From contig CALWIZ010000004.1 of assembly GCA_944380885.1 (NCBI GenBank), positions 1 to 64,000 of the forward strand: a stretch of 64,000 bases of DNA, written 5' to 3'. Of this stretch, positions 1-7,792 are shown one piece after another; position 1 is the stretch's first letter, and each line of letters begins with the position of its first letter. Source of the stretch: an uncultured Clostridia bacterium (lineage in GTDB: Bacteria; Bacillota; Clostridia; Oscillospirales; Acutalibacteraceae). The position numbers and the translations under genes are program-made. Below the pieces are notes generated by a model. The model saw nothing but the letters and a program-made list of their open reading frames with translations. It did no database searches and was not told the DNA's origin.

Positions 1-57
1 CACGGCGATTTTACGACGATATCGCGTGAAAGAGAAAATAATATGTTTGTGTGGTAA
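1..57 (+). CDS. C-terminal end of an upstream gene, probably MBL-fold hydrolase
   Basis: Frame 1 is open from the window edge to a TAA at 55-57 and encodes 18 residues beginning H-G-D-F-T-T and ending in M-F-V-W. A tail containing HG, then TT, then a charged E-R-E-N-N stretch resembles the C-terminal end of small metallo-beta-lactamase-fold hydrolases of the glyoxalase II type, where GHG supplies a metal-binding histidine. Such a gene commonly precedes hemZ in Clostridia. Only the tail is visible, so the family assignment is inference. Confidence 0.45.
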   Translation, partial: HGDFTTISRERENNMFVW

Positions 58-60
58 AAG

Positions 61-1539
61 ATGAAGCTTTGTCTTGTAAATCATTCCTTTAAATATGAAC
101 TTGAAAAACTTATAAGAATTTTTCTTCCGTTTGAAAAAGTGGAGTTTTCAGATGTACCGCTTTCTGATGACAGAACCGCCGTCACACGGCTTGAAAAGGG
201 CAAAAAAACTGTGCTTTCCGCCGTTTTGAATATTTACGGCAAAACCTATTATGCGGAGGAAACACTTTCCAATACAGACAGCGATTATGAAAACGAGTGT
301 GAGAGACTGCTCGCGGTGGCGCTTTACAAATGTTTTACCGAGGCTTCCGGGTATATTCCAAAATGGGGAATTTTAACCGGTGTGCGTCCGGCAAAGCTGT
401 TTTCAAGGCTGTCAGCCGCATACGGCGAGACTCAGGCCGCCGATTGGTTCAAAAATGCCCTTATGGCAGACGAAAGCAAAATTTCTCTCTGCCGTGAAAC
501 GGTAGCATCTGAAAAACGGATAACCGAACTGTCACTTCCCGATTCCTTCAGCCTTTATATTTCCGTGCCGTTCTGTCCGTCAAGATGTTCGTACTGCTCG
601 TTTGTCTCTCATTCGGTTGAACAGGCAAAGGGGCTTATACCGCAGTATGTTGATTTGCTTGCTGAAGAAATAAGGGCAACCGCCAAAATATCCGAGTCGC
701 TCGGGTTAAGACTTGAGACGATTTACATAGGCGGCGGCACGCCTACATCGCTTACCGCCGCTCAGCTTTCGGCGGTTATGTCGGCAGTTTCCGAGAATTT
801 TGGCTTATCGCATTTAAGGGAATACACGGTCGAGGCGGGAAGACCTGATACGGTCACAGAGGATAAACTTAAAGCGATAAAAGATTTCGGAGCCACGAGA
901 ATCAGCATAAATCCGCAGACGATGAACGATAATGTGCTTGCAAGGATAGGAAGACGTCATACTGCCGAGGAGACGGTGAAAGCCTTTCTGCTTGCCAGAA
1001 AATGCGGTTTTGATAATATAAACACAGATTTGATTGCCGGACTTCCCGGAGACGATTTTGACAGCTTCAAAAAAACGGTAAGCTGTGTTTTAAAGCTGGG
1101 ACCGGAAAGTGTTACGGTACATTCGCTCGCAATGAAAAGAGCGTCAACCCTTAATATAAACGGAGAGTTTCCGGAAACACAGGCCGGAAAAACAGCGGAT
1201 ATGATGGTCGAATATGCAAGAAAAACTCTTACGGAAGCCGGAATATTTCCGTATTATATGTACCGTCAGAGTAAAACCGTAGGCAACCTTGAAAATGTCG
1301 GATACTCAAAAAAAGGCTCGGAATGTCTTTATAATGTTTTTACTATGGACGAGACACATTCCGTGCTTGCGTGCGGCGCGTCTGCCGTTACAAAGCTGAG
1401 AGAACCGAACGGCGATTATATTGAACGAATTTTTAACTACAAATATCCATATGAATATATTAGCCGATTCGGTGAAATACTTGCGAAAAAGGACGGAATA
1501 ACTGAATTTTATGAAAAGTACTCTGCAAACAATAAATGA
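61..1539 (+). CDS. hemZ: HemZ-type radical SAM coproporphyrinogen dehydrogenase
   Basis: A 492-residue radical SAM protein. The iron-sulfur motif CxxxCxxC is at C172, C176 and C179 in the context FCPSRCSYCSF, followed by the glycine-rich YIGGGTPTS segment typical of HemN/HemZ proteins. The N-terminal 150 residues match the HemZ-specific extension rather than classic HemN. The family is named for oxygen-independent oxidation of coproporphyrinogen III, but many anaerobes that carry HemZ lack a full haem pathway, so the true substrate here is uncertain. No other haem gene is in the window. The ATG lies three bases after the upstream stop and has only a weak ribosome site. The 3' end overlaps the next gene by 29 bases, which suggests cotranscription. 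Confidence 0.85.
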   Translation: MKLCLVNHSFKYELEKLIRIFLPFEKVEFSDVPLSDDRTAVTRLEKGKKTVLSAVLNIYGKTYYAEETLSNTDSDYENECERLLAVALYKCFTEASGYIPKWGILTGVRPAKLFSRLSAAYGETQAADWFKNALMADESKISLCRETVASEKRITELSLPDSFSLYISVPFCPSRCSYCSFVSHSVEQAKGLIPQYVDLLAEEIRATAKISESLGLRLETIYIGGGTPTSLTAAQLSAVMSAVSENFGLSHLREYTVEAGRPDTVTEDKLKAIKDFGATRISINPQTMNDNVLARIGRRHTAEETVKAFLLARKCGFDNINTDLIAGLPGDDFDSFKKTVSCVLKLGPESVTVHSLAMKRASTLNINGEFPETQAGKTADMMVEYARKTLTEAGIFPYYMYRQSKTVGNLENVGYSKKGSECLYNVFTMDETHSVLACGASAVTKLREPNGDYIERIFNYKYPYEYISRFGEILAKKDGITEFYEKYSANNK

Positions 1540-2440
1540 ATACGCGCTTAATGATCCTGCCGGTCTGGTCGAAAAGGCCGAAAATCATTATGACCGTGAA
1601 ATAACGGAAACAGCACAGAGAATTGCGGACGACGATTTGCTTAAAATAGTTGCCATTGCCGGACCGTCCGCGTCCGGAAAAACCACAACCGCTCATATTC
1701 TTTCGGAAAAGCTTCAAAATCTCGGCGAACAGACCGAGGTTGTTTCGCTTGATGATTTTTATCTTCCTACCGATCAGCTTCCGCTCACAGAAGAGGGAAA
1801 ATATGACATTGAGTCGGTAAATGCGCTTGATAAAGAGCTTATGAAAAAATGCTTCTGCGAAATAATAAACACCGGCAGAACAGAGCTTCCGAAGTATAAT
1901 TTTGCCGAAAAACGCCGCATCCTTTCCGCAAGGAGTATCGATATATCGGGAAAGGGAATAGTTATCGTAGAGGGACTGCACGCTCTCAATCCGGTTATAA
2001 CAGACCTTGTCCCACGCAAAAATATCTTTAAGGCATATATAAGCGTCAACCGTTCAGTGCTTGACGATAACGGCGATGTTTTACTCACAAGCCGACAGAT
2101 AAGACTGATGCGCAGAGTCCTGCGTGACCGTATTTTCAGGGGTTCATCGGTAAATGAGACTCTGGCGCTGTGGAAAGGCGTTGTTGATGGCGAAAAGAAA
2201 TATCTTTACTGCTTTAAGGATACCGCTGACGTGCTTATTAAAACTTTGCACATATACGAACCCTGCCTTTACAGAAACGCGTTCTGCGCTTTATGTGATG
2301 ATACGCAGAATATAACGGATTGCCGCGATTATTTTCTTAAAACCGCCGAAGCGGTACGGAAGTTCGTTTCGCTTGATGAGTCGCTTATCCCGCACAGCTC
2401 GCTGATACGCGAATTTATTGGCGATGGAAAATACAACTGA
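1511..2440 (+). CDS. Nucleoside kinase of the uridine kinase/phosphoribulokinase family
   Basis: A 309-residue P-loop kinase. GPSASGKT at residues 51-58 is the Walker A motif, followed by SLDDFYLP, which is the acceptor-binding segment of uridine kinases, and by VIVEGLHALNP (Walker B region). It would phosphorylate a nucleoside, most likely uridine, using a nucleoside triphosphate. It lacks the long N-terminal threonyl-tRNA-synthetase-like TGS region found in some clostridial homologues. The start lies inside hemZ. The exact substrate cannot be read from sequence. Confidence 0.75.
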   Translation: MKSTLQTINEYALNDPAGLVEKAENHYDREITETAQRIADDDLLKIVAIAGPSASGKTTTAHILSEKLQNLGEQTEVVSLDDFYLPTDQLPLTEEGKYDIESVNALDKELMKKCFCEIINTGRTELPKYNFAEKRRILSARSIDISGKGIVIVEGLHALNPVITDLVPRKNIFKAYISVNRSVLDDNGDVLLTSRQIRLMRRVLRDRIFRGSSVNETLALWKGVVDGEKKYLYCFKDTADVLIKTLHIYEPCLYRNAFCALCDDTQNITDCRDYFLKTAEAVRKFVSLDESLIPHSSLIREFIGDGKYN

Positions 2441-2447
2441 CTTTTGC

Positions 2448-2476
2448 TTGAAAAAAATACCTAATTATGTTAAAAT
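2448..2476 (+). promoter_or_regulatory. SigA-type promoter for the zinc-ribbon gene
   Basis: TTGAAA at 2448-2453, a 17-base spacer and TAAAAT at 2471-2476, with an extended -10 TGT just before it. It sits directly after the kinase stop codon and 29 bases before the next start. Confidence 0.65.
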
Positions 2477-2504
2477 ATAAAAAAATAAGACGGAGGTATC
2501 TGCA

Positions 2505-2891
2505 ATGGATTTTCTTGACGATGTAGTTTCAAAGGCAAAAGAAGCGATAGATGTTGCCTCTAAAAAAACCGGTGACGCGGTAGCCGTACAGAAGCAGAAA
2601 TTTGATATTGCGGCGATTGAAAGCAAGCTTGCAAAGGATTTTCAGTCGCTCGGTGAACTTTATTATAAAAAGATAAAAAGCGGTAAAGAAACTGACGAAA
2701 GCGCAGCCGTGATAGTTGACGCCATCAATGAAAAAATCGGGAAAATCAATGCGCTTAAAAACGAGATAAACAATATTAAGCATAAGCGTATATGTCCGGA
2801 ATGCGGCGCGGCGGTTGATGAAATGTCTAATTACTGCAATTCCTGCGGCGCTAAGCTCACATATGAAAACGCTGAAAGCACTGATGAATAA
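2505..2891 (+). CDS. Zinc-ribbon protein with helical N-terminus
   Basis: A 128-residue protein. Residues 1-95 are rich in Lys, Glu and Ala and look like a long amphipathic helix or coiled coil. The C-terminus carries a zinc ribbon made of two Cys pairs, CPEC and CNSC, about 17 residues apart. There is no signal peptide or membrane segment. Small proteins of this layout are common in Clostridia and have no assigned function. It has its own promoter and terminator, so it is monocistronic. A GGAGG ribosome site lies eight bases upstream of the ATG. The role is not recognised. Confidence 0.7.
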   Translation: MDFLDDVVSKAKEAIDVASKKTGDAVAVQKQKFDIAAIESKLAKDFQSLGELYYKKIKSGKETDESAAVIVDAINEKIGKINALKNEINNIKHKRICPECGAAVDEMSNYCNSCGAKLTYENAESTDE

Positions 2892-2912
2892 CGGCGCTTC
2901 TATACAACTTGT

Positions 2913-2942
2913 CCGGGGCGGATTTCCGCCCCTTATTTTTTA
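2913..2942 (+). terminator. Intrinsic terminator after the zinc-ribbon gene
   Basis: A GC-rich hairpin with arms GGGGCGG and CCGCCCC and a short loop, followed by a T-rich tail TTATTTTTTAG. Confidence 0.85.
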
Positions 2943-2958
2943 GTTTCAGGGTGAAAAA

Positions 2959-3660
2959 ATGAAGAAAAATAAAAAAATAGGAATAATCGTCGCCGACGCC
3001 GATGAGTTCCGTCCGCTCGCGGGAAAAATAACAAAAGGCGCACATGTAAAGGAAACCTTTTTGAAAAGAGACAAGCTGTCTTTTATGCCTGACGATTTTA
3101 CACAGATTATCGCGATTCACTGCGGAATAGGCAAGGTGAACGCTGCGGCTGCGGCTGCGCATCTTGTCGACATAGGCTGCGATGCTGTGTTTAATTACGG
3201 ACTTTCAGGCGGTATCAGCGGCGTAAGACGCGGCGATATGTTTCTCGGAACCGAATTTCTCGAACACGATTTCGACCTTACAATGATCGGGTACAGGCCA
3301 TGTGAAAAGCCGGGGCAGACATATATTTATAAATCTGATAAAAGGTTAAACGAGCTTGTGAAAAGCCTTATGCCTGATATTAAGCAGGGAACGGCGGTAA
3401 GCGGAGACCGTTTTATATGCAGCGATGCCGACCGCAGCTTTTTTAAAGATAAATTCGGCGCTATGTCCTGTGATATGGAAACAGCGGCGATTGCTTTTGT
3501 GTGCGAATATGCGTCTGTTCCATTTGCGAGCGTCAGACGCATTTCTGACGATGCGGGAGCAGACGCTGCGGAATGTTACAGGGAAATGAACAGCTCGGCT
3601 GAAACCGACCTTGCTGATTTTACTCTCGAATGTGCCTGTAAGGCGGCGGAGATTATATAA
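2959..3660 (+). CDS. mtnN: 5'-methylthioadenosine/S-adenosylhomocysteine nucleosidase
   Basis: A 233-residue member of the nucleoside phosphorylase fold. It cleaves adenine from S-adenosylhomocysteine and methylthioadenosine. Visible family signatures are GIGKVNAAAA (ribose pocket), CDMETAAIA with the substrate-binding Met-Glu pair, and RRISDDAG with the catalytic Asp. Its product S-ribosylhomocysteine is the substrate of LuxS, encoded 33 kb away in this window. Start at ATG 2959 with a GGGTGA ribosome site. The stop abuts the next ATG, so it is translationally linked to the flippase gene, although no functional link is evident. Confidence 0.85.
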   Translation: MKKNKKIGIIVADADEFRPLAGKITKGAHVKETFLKRDKLSFMPDDFTQIIAIHCGIGKVNAAAAAAHLVDIGCDAVFNYGLSGGISGVRRGDMFLGTEFLEHDFDLTMIGYRPCEKPGQTYIYKSDKRLNELVKSLMPDIKQGTAVSGDRFICSDADRSFFKDKFGAMSCDMETAAIAFVCEYASVPFASVRRISDDAGADAAECYREMNSSAETDLADFTLECACKAAEII

Positions 3661-5325
3661 ATGTCAGCGCATAAAAAACAGAGTTTTCAGTACGGAGCTG
3701 TAATACTGCTTTTTTCCGCGCTTGCTGTGAAGCTGATAGGCGCATTATTTAAAATTCCTCTATCCGGAAAGGACTGTCTCGGTGACATCGGCTTCGGATA
3801 TTTTTCGTCCGCATACGACCTTTTTACGCCTTTTTACACAATGGCAATGACGGGTTTGCCTGTTGCTGTCGCAAAACTGACGGCAGAGTATGCCGCGGCA
3901 GGAAAATATGACCGTGCCGCAGGACTTTTAAAGGTAAGCAGAAAAATATATTTTCTGGCAGGCTGCGCTGTATTCGTGTTGATGTGCGCGGGGCTTTATC
4001 CTTTTGTGAAAATCACCGACCCGACGGGCGATACGTTTTTGAGCTTTGCAGCCATGCTTCCGTCTGTTATTTTTTGCTTTGTTATGTCGGCTTACCGCGG
4101 GTATTACGAGGGTATGCGAAATATGTATCCTACTGCCTTTTCGGAACTTGCTGAAGCGCTTTGCAAGTTGGTTCTGGGACTTGGTTTCGCGTATACCGCA
4201 CTTAAAATCACCGGCAATGCCGTAATAGCGGCAGCGGCTGCGATATCAGGTATAACGGTAGGAACAGCGGTAGCGCTGATAGTCCTTGTGATTTATCACG
4301 AAAGAGAAAATAAACTGAAAGCACCTGATGAGAGCAAATGCAGCAGAAGAATGTTTTTCTCATTTTTCGTCGTTGCGGTGCCGGTCGCGCTCGCATCGCT
4401 TTCGGTAAATATTCCGGTTATAGCCGACGCTGTCACGGTGAAGTGGCAGCTGAACGGTCTGTCTTCACAACTGTCTGATGTTTTAAAGGATTTATATCCG
4501 GCTTCGTTTGCCGAATATTGTCAGACCTCCGGTATTTATGATACAGGAGATATTTCTGTCTGGCTGTACGGAATAAGAGGAAAAGCATATACGCTGTACA
4601 ACCTTATACCGGCTTTTGTGTCTGTGCTTGCCGTAAGCGCGGTGCCGGCAATAGCTTCAGAAAATGCTTCAGGCGGCGTTTCAGCCGCTAAATGCAGTGT
4701 AGAGACGGTGCTTAAATGGTCTGCCCTAATCTCATTCCCGGCGGGTATCGGATTTATCGCCGCTGGCGAAGCTATAATGGAGCTTCTATACGATACATCA
4801 GCTTCAGGGGAGATAGGAGGAGTTTTACTACGGATATTCGGTGCCGCCGTGATTTTTTCAGGAATTTCAATTCCGATGACAGGAATTTTGCAGGCGCTCG
4901 GGAAACAGAAAAATACACTTGTAATTATTGCCGTCGGAGCCGCAGTAAAATTTACCGTTTCATTGATTACCGTTAAACAGCCGAAGATAAATATTGAAGG
5001 CGCGGCAATAAGTACTTTAGCTTGCTATGCCTTCATTTTTGCCGCGGAGTATTTTGTACTTGTAAAGACACTCGGAACTTTTCCTGATATTATAAAGACA
5101 TTTATTAAACCTTTGACCGCTGCTTTCTTGAGCGGAGCGGCAGCATTCCTGATTTTACTAATAGGGCATTCTTCAATATTGACCGTTTTTGCCGTCGCGG
5201 TTTCAATTTTGACGTATTTTTTGGTGCTGATTTTTCTTAATTCCTTTGATGAAAGCGATTTTCTTTCAGTACCGAAGGGTGAAAAAATCTTTCGATTTTG
5301 TAAAAAGTGTAAAATTATTCGCTGA
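3661..5325 (+). CDS. SpoVB-like polysaccharide/lipid flippase (MOP superfamily)
   Basis: A 554-residue, strongly hydrophobic protein with about 14 predicted membrane segments and the N-terminal pattern of the SpoVB/YabM branch of the MOP (MATE, PST, MVF) exporters, including SGKDCLGDIGFGYFSSAYDL near residue 40. Members move lipid-linked glycans such as peptidoglycan precursors. In Bacillus subtilis the paralogue yabM stands just before yabN-rqcP-yabP-yabQ-divIC, and the same order is seen here apart from yabN/mazG, which is absent. Role in spore cortex or vegetative wall synthesis cannot be distinguished from sequence. Confidence 0.75.
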   Translation: MSAHKKQSFQYGAVILLFSALAVKLIGALFKIPLSGKDCLGDIGFGYFSSAYDLFTPFYTMAMTGLPVAVAKLTAEYAAAGKYDRAAGLLKVSRKIYFLAGCAVFVLMCAGLYPFVKITDPTGDTFLSFAAMLPSVIFCFVMSAYRGYYEGMRNMYPTAFSELAEALCKLVLGLGFAYTALKITGNAVIAAAAAISGITVGTAVALIVLVIYHERENKLKAPDESKCSRRMFFSFFVVAVPVALASLSVNIPVIADAVTVKWQLNGLSSQLSDVLKDLYPASFAEYCQTSGIYDTGDISVWLYGIRGKAYTLYNLIPAFVSVLAVSAVPAIASENASGGVSAAKCSVETVLKWSALISFPAGIGFIAAGEAIMELLYDTSASGEIGGVLLRIFGAAVIFSGISIPMTGILQALGKQKNTLVIIAVGAAVKFTVSLITVKQPKINIEGAAISTLACYAFIFAAEYFVLVKTLGTFPDIIKTFIKPLTAAFLSGAAAFLILLIGHSSILTVFAVAVSILTYFLVLIFLNSFDESDFLSVPKGEKIFRFCKKCKIIR

Positions 5326-5426
5326 TAAATCGTTTTTTAGCGCAAAAATTTATTTTTTTTGCAGAAAAATCAAGAAATAAACTAAAATGGATTGATTTTT
5401 CTTTGAAAGTATGGTAAATATATATA

Positions 5427-5447
5427 GTACAAGTTTCAAGCTTGTAC
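5427..5447. repeat. Inverted repeat in the hup leader
   Basis: Perfect 7-base arms GTACAAG and CTTGTAC around a 7-base centre, 56 bases upstream of the hup start. It could be a protein-binding operator or a hairpin in the 5' untranslated region. There is no T-run directly after it, so it is not a normal terminator. A -35-like TTGAAA is at 5403, but no well-spaced -10 was found. Confidence 0.5.
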
Positions 5448-5503
5448 CTTAAAGCTTTCAAACGAGCTGATCGTTGAAAAATTTTTTTTGGAGGTTCTAA
5501 AAA

Positions 5504-5779
5504 ATGAACAAAACAGAATTGGTTGCAGCAATCGCCGAAAAGGCAGGTATTTCCAAGAAAGATGCTGACAAAGCTCTTGCCGCTTTCCTTGAGACCGTTA
5601 CCGATGAGATGAAGAAAGGCGAGAAGATTCAGCTCGTAGGCTTCGGTACATTTGAGGTACGTGAGCGCGCTGAAAGAACCGGCATAAATCCGCAGACAAA
5701 GCAGACAATTAAAATTGCCGCTTCAAAGAATCCTGTATTCAAGGCCGGCAAGGCTCTTAAAGACGCTGTTTCCGAATAA
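5504..5779 (+). CDS. hup: HU-family DNA-binding protein
   Basis: A 91-residue protein of the usual HU length. It starts [15 protein letters not shown], has the [15 protein letters not shown] beta-arm segment and the [22 protein letters not shown]-terminus (DNA-binding arm with Asn-Pro). HU bends and compacts DNA without strong sequence preference. A strong GGAGGT ribosome site lies before the ATG, as expected for an abundant protein. In many Clostridia hup stands beside rqcP, as here. Confidence 0.95.
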   Translation: MNKTELVAAIAEKAGISKKDADKALAAFLETVTDEMKKGEKIQLVGFGTFEVRERAERTGINPQTKQTIKIAASKNPVFKAGKALKDAVSE

Positions 5780-5798
5780 TTTAAACATTTACAGCGAT

Positions 5799-5830
5799 TA
5801 AGCCGCCCTTTTCGGGCGGCTTAGTTTTTT
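5799..5830 (+). terminator. Intrinsic terminator after hup
   Basis: A perfect 10-base stem, TAAGCCGCCC with GGGCGGCTTA around a 5-base loop, followed by a run of T. It ends the hup transcript 20 bases before rqcP. Confidence 0.9.
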
Positions 5831-5849
5831 AAAACGGGGTAGTGATTAA

Positions 5850-6092
5850 ATGAGACTTGATAAATATCTTAAGGTTTCTCGTATTATCAAACGGCGGACA
5901 GTTGCAAATGAGGCATGTGACGCCGGAAGAGTAACAGTAAACGGGAAGCCGGCAAGAGCTTCATACGATGTAAAAATGGGAGATATTATCGAAATATCTT
6001 TCGGAACACGTAATTTCAAGGCGGAGGTCTTATCCGTTGCGGAAACGGTAAAGAAAGACGATGCCTCGGGAATGTACCGTCTTGTTACATAA
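5850..6092 (+). CDS. rqcP: S4-domain RNA-binding protein RqcP (YabO)
   Basis: An 80-residue protein made almost entirely of an S4 RNA-binding domain, beginning MRLDKYLKVSRIIKRRT. In Bacillus RqcP works with RqcH on stalled 50S subunits in C-terminal alanine tailing. Position between hup and yabP-yabQ-divIC matches the conserved Firmicutes cluster, which supports RqcP over the related heat-shock protein Hsp15. Confidence 0.85.
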   Translation: MRLDKYLKVSRIIKRRTVANEACDAGRVTVNGKPARASYDVKMGDIIEISFGTRNFKAEVLSVAETVKKDDASGMYRLVT

Positions 6093-6120
6093 AAAAGCTG
6101 ATTTATACCGTAATAAACCT

Positions 6121-6162
6121 ACTGTTTCCCCAATATAGTTAAAATGGGGAGTGGTTTACAGT
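6121..6162 (+). promoter_or_regulatory. Possible hairpin enclosing the yabP ribosome site
   Basis: ACTGT at 6121 pairs with ACAGT at 6158-6162, and CCCCA at 6128 pairs with TGGGG at 6145-6149. The right arm contains the GGGGAG ribosome site and the GTG start, so the structure could lower translation of yabP. This is only base-pairing logic and is unproven. Confidence 0.3.
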
Positions 6163-6430
6163 GGAAGAAAATATTCGCGCAAATCATAATATAATTGTTG
6201 AAGACCGCAAGAAAATGACGCTTACAGGTGTAAAGGATGTGCTGTCATTCGATGATGAAACTTTTGTTCTTGATACATCTCTCGGTAAAATGACGGTAAA
6301 AGGTTCGGGACTGCATATTATAAATTTTGATACCAAAAGCGGGGATTTTTCAGCAGAGGGAAAGCTTTACGCTATGGTATATACTTCAGATGAGAAAAGC
6401 GGCGGATTTATTTCCCGCATGTTCAGGTGA
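6161..6430 (+). CDS. yabP: Sporulation protein YabP
   Basis: An 89-residue YabP/YqfC-type protein (LTGVKDVLSFDDETFVLDTS, then GSGLHIINFDTKSGDFSAEG). In Bacillus yabP is transcribed in the mother cell under sigma E and is needed for spore formation. Start is GTG with GGGGAG nine bases upstream. Followed after three bases by yabQ. No clear sigma E promoter could be assigned by eye. Confidence 0.85.
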   Translation: MEENIRANHNIIVEDRKKMTLTGVKDVLSFDDETFVLDTSLGKMTVKGSGLHIINFDTKSGDFSAEGKLYAMVYTSDEKSGGFISRMFR

Positions 6431-6433
6431 AAT

Positions 6434-6880
6434 ATGTGGGAAATAAACAGTGTTGAACAAATTTTAGGATTTCTGTATTCAGCAGTGCTCGGCGGAATTT
6501 TTTGTTTGGGTTATGATGTTTTAAGGGCGGTAAGAGCCGAAGCGCTTTTCAGCAGTATTTGTATCTTTTTTCAGGATATTTTTTTCTCTCTCGCCGCTGC
6601 TGTAATCTGTTTTTTGTTTTTGTTAGGAATAACCGGCGGGGAATTGCGGTCGTTTGTTTTTATCGGATTGACAGTCGGTTTTATAACAGTCAGGCTGACT
6701 ATATCTAAAATATTTTTTATTATATTAAAAAAAGCCGTAAAAAGTTTACGTGTGCTTAAAAGGCTTATTTCAAACTTCTGTGCCCGTTTTTTTTCTTTGC
6801 TATTCACTTTTTCAGCCAATATTAAGTGTAGAATATCTATTTTTTTTAAAAAAAATTCAAAAGATGCAAAAAAAGCTTGA
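6434..6880 (+). CDS. yabQ: Sporulation protein YabQ, membrane
   Basis: A 148-residue protein with about four hydrophobic segments in the first 110 residues and a basic Lys/Phe-rich tail, matching YabQ. The opening region QILGFLYSAVLGGIFCLGYD is typical. In Bacillus YabQ localises to the forespore surface and is required for cortex formation. Forms a two-gene unit with yabP. Confidence 0.8.
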   Translation: MWEINSVEQILGFLYSAVLGGIFCLGYDVLRAVRAEALFSSICIFFQDIFFSLAAAVICFLFLLGITGGELRSFVFIGLTVGFITVRLTISKIFFIILKKAVKSLRVLKRLISNFCARFFSLLFTFSANIKCRISIFFKKNSKDAKKA

Positions 6881-6906
6881 AAAACATGGGAAGAATGTTG
6901 TATACT
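6877..6906 (+). promoter_or_regulatory. SigA-type promoter for divIC
   Basis: TTGAAA at 6877-6882 overlapping the yabQ stop, an 18-base spacer and TATACT at 6901-6906. It would give divIC vegetative expression independent of the sporulation genes before it. Confidence 0.5.
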
Positions 6907-6956
6907 TAAACGATAGAAGGGTTATAGTTAAAGTTGGCTTTTTCGGAGAGCGCGAT

Positions 6957-7247
6957 ATGAAAAAAAAGAACAGAAAAAATAAAAGCATTTTGTTAAGGAT
7001 TATAGTGCTCGGCGTTTTTGCGTATATGATTTTTACGCTTACCGGTTTGTGGAGTACCTTGAACGAAAGCCGGACTCAGCTTTCGGAATACAAGGAGCAG
7101 TATGCTGAAAGTCAGAATGATATTGATGAGCTTAAAGCGATGCTTGCAGAGGGTTCGGAATATAAAATCATAGAAAAAGCGGCAAGAGAAAGACTTGGAT
7201 ATGTCTATCCGGACGAGCAGGTCTTTATTGATATTTCAGGAAATTGA
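6957..7247 (+). CDS. divIC: Septum formation initiator DivIC/FtsB family
   Basis: A 96-residue bitopic membrane protein: a basic N-terminus (MKKKNRKNK), one membrane segment at about residues 12-30, a coiled coil at about 35-70, and the C-terminal pattern YKIIEKAARERLGYVYPDE shared by FtsB/DivIC. It acts in the divisome with FtsL and DivIB. The reading frame is open further upstream, but ATG 6957 is chosen because it gives the family's normal length and follows a GGAGAG ribosome site. Confidence 0.85.
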   Translation: MKKKNRKNKSILLRIIVLGVFAYMIFTLTGLWSTLNESRTQLSEYKEQYAESQNDIDELKAMLAEGSEYKIIEKAARERLGYVYPDEQVFIDISGN

Positions 7248-7278
7248 TTTTTGTATTTGAGGAGGACAAAAAGCTTTT

Positions 7279-7728
7279 ATGGAGCTTACAGTAGGACAAA
7301 TTGTTGAAGGTAAGATTACCGGTATTACCAATTTCGGAGTATTTGCGGATTTGGGTGAAGGAAAATCCGGAATGGTACATATTTCCGAAGTGGCGCGCAC
7401 CTATGTCAATGATATTAAGGAGTTCGTCAAAGTGGGCGACGTGCTCAAAATGAAAGTGCTCAACATCGGGGAGGACGGTAAAATAAGCCTCAGCATAAAG
7501 CGTGCGCTTGAACCTGAAAAAACGTCTTCTCCTAAAGAACGCGGCGAGCGCCGTAGCTACCAGCAGCCCAAGATTGACGGCTCATATACATGGATGCCAA
7601 AAAAGACCGAACCGCAGAGCTTTGAAGAAATGATGAACCGCTTCAAGCAGACCAGTGAGGAAAAGTTTTCAGATTTGAAGCGTAAAAATCCCGAAGCAAG
7701 ACGCACAAAGCGCGGAGCAGTCAAATAA
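7279..7728 (+). CDS. yabR: S1-domain RNA-binding protein, YabR family
   Basis: 149 residues. Residues 1-75 form an S1 domain (VGQIVEGKITGITNFGVFAD, then GKSGMVHISEVA, then GDVLKMKVLNIGEDGKISLS). The remainder is basic, low in complexity and probably disordered. In Bacillus yabR lies directly after divIC, as here. Role is uncertain; a general stress or ribosome-linked role has been suggested for relatives. Strong AGGAGGA ribosome site upstream. Confidence 0.85.
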   Translation: MELTVGQIVEGKITGITNFGVFADLGEGKSGMVHISEVARTYVNDIKEFVKVGDVLKMKVLNIGEDGKISLSIKRALEPEKTSSPKERGERRSYQQPKIDGSYTWMPKKTEPQSFEEMMNRFKQTSEEKFSDLKRKNPEARRTKRGAVK

Positions 7729-7792
7729 TAATAAAAGACAGGCGGATTTTGCCATCAGGCGATTTCTGCCTTTTGATTTACGGAGAAAAAAT

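Noticed and set aside
1460..1981. 173-codon minus-strand open frame across the hemZ-kinase junction
   Set aside because: Antisense shadow of two well-supported genes; Cys/Phe/Arg-rich composition without family pattern or ribosome site.
7729..7792. Terminator between yabR and fumA
   Set aside because: AGGC/GCCT blocks pair over only four bases with a weak T stretch; not convincing.
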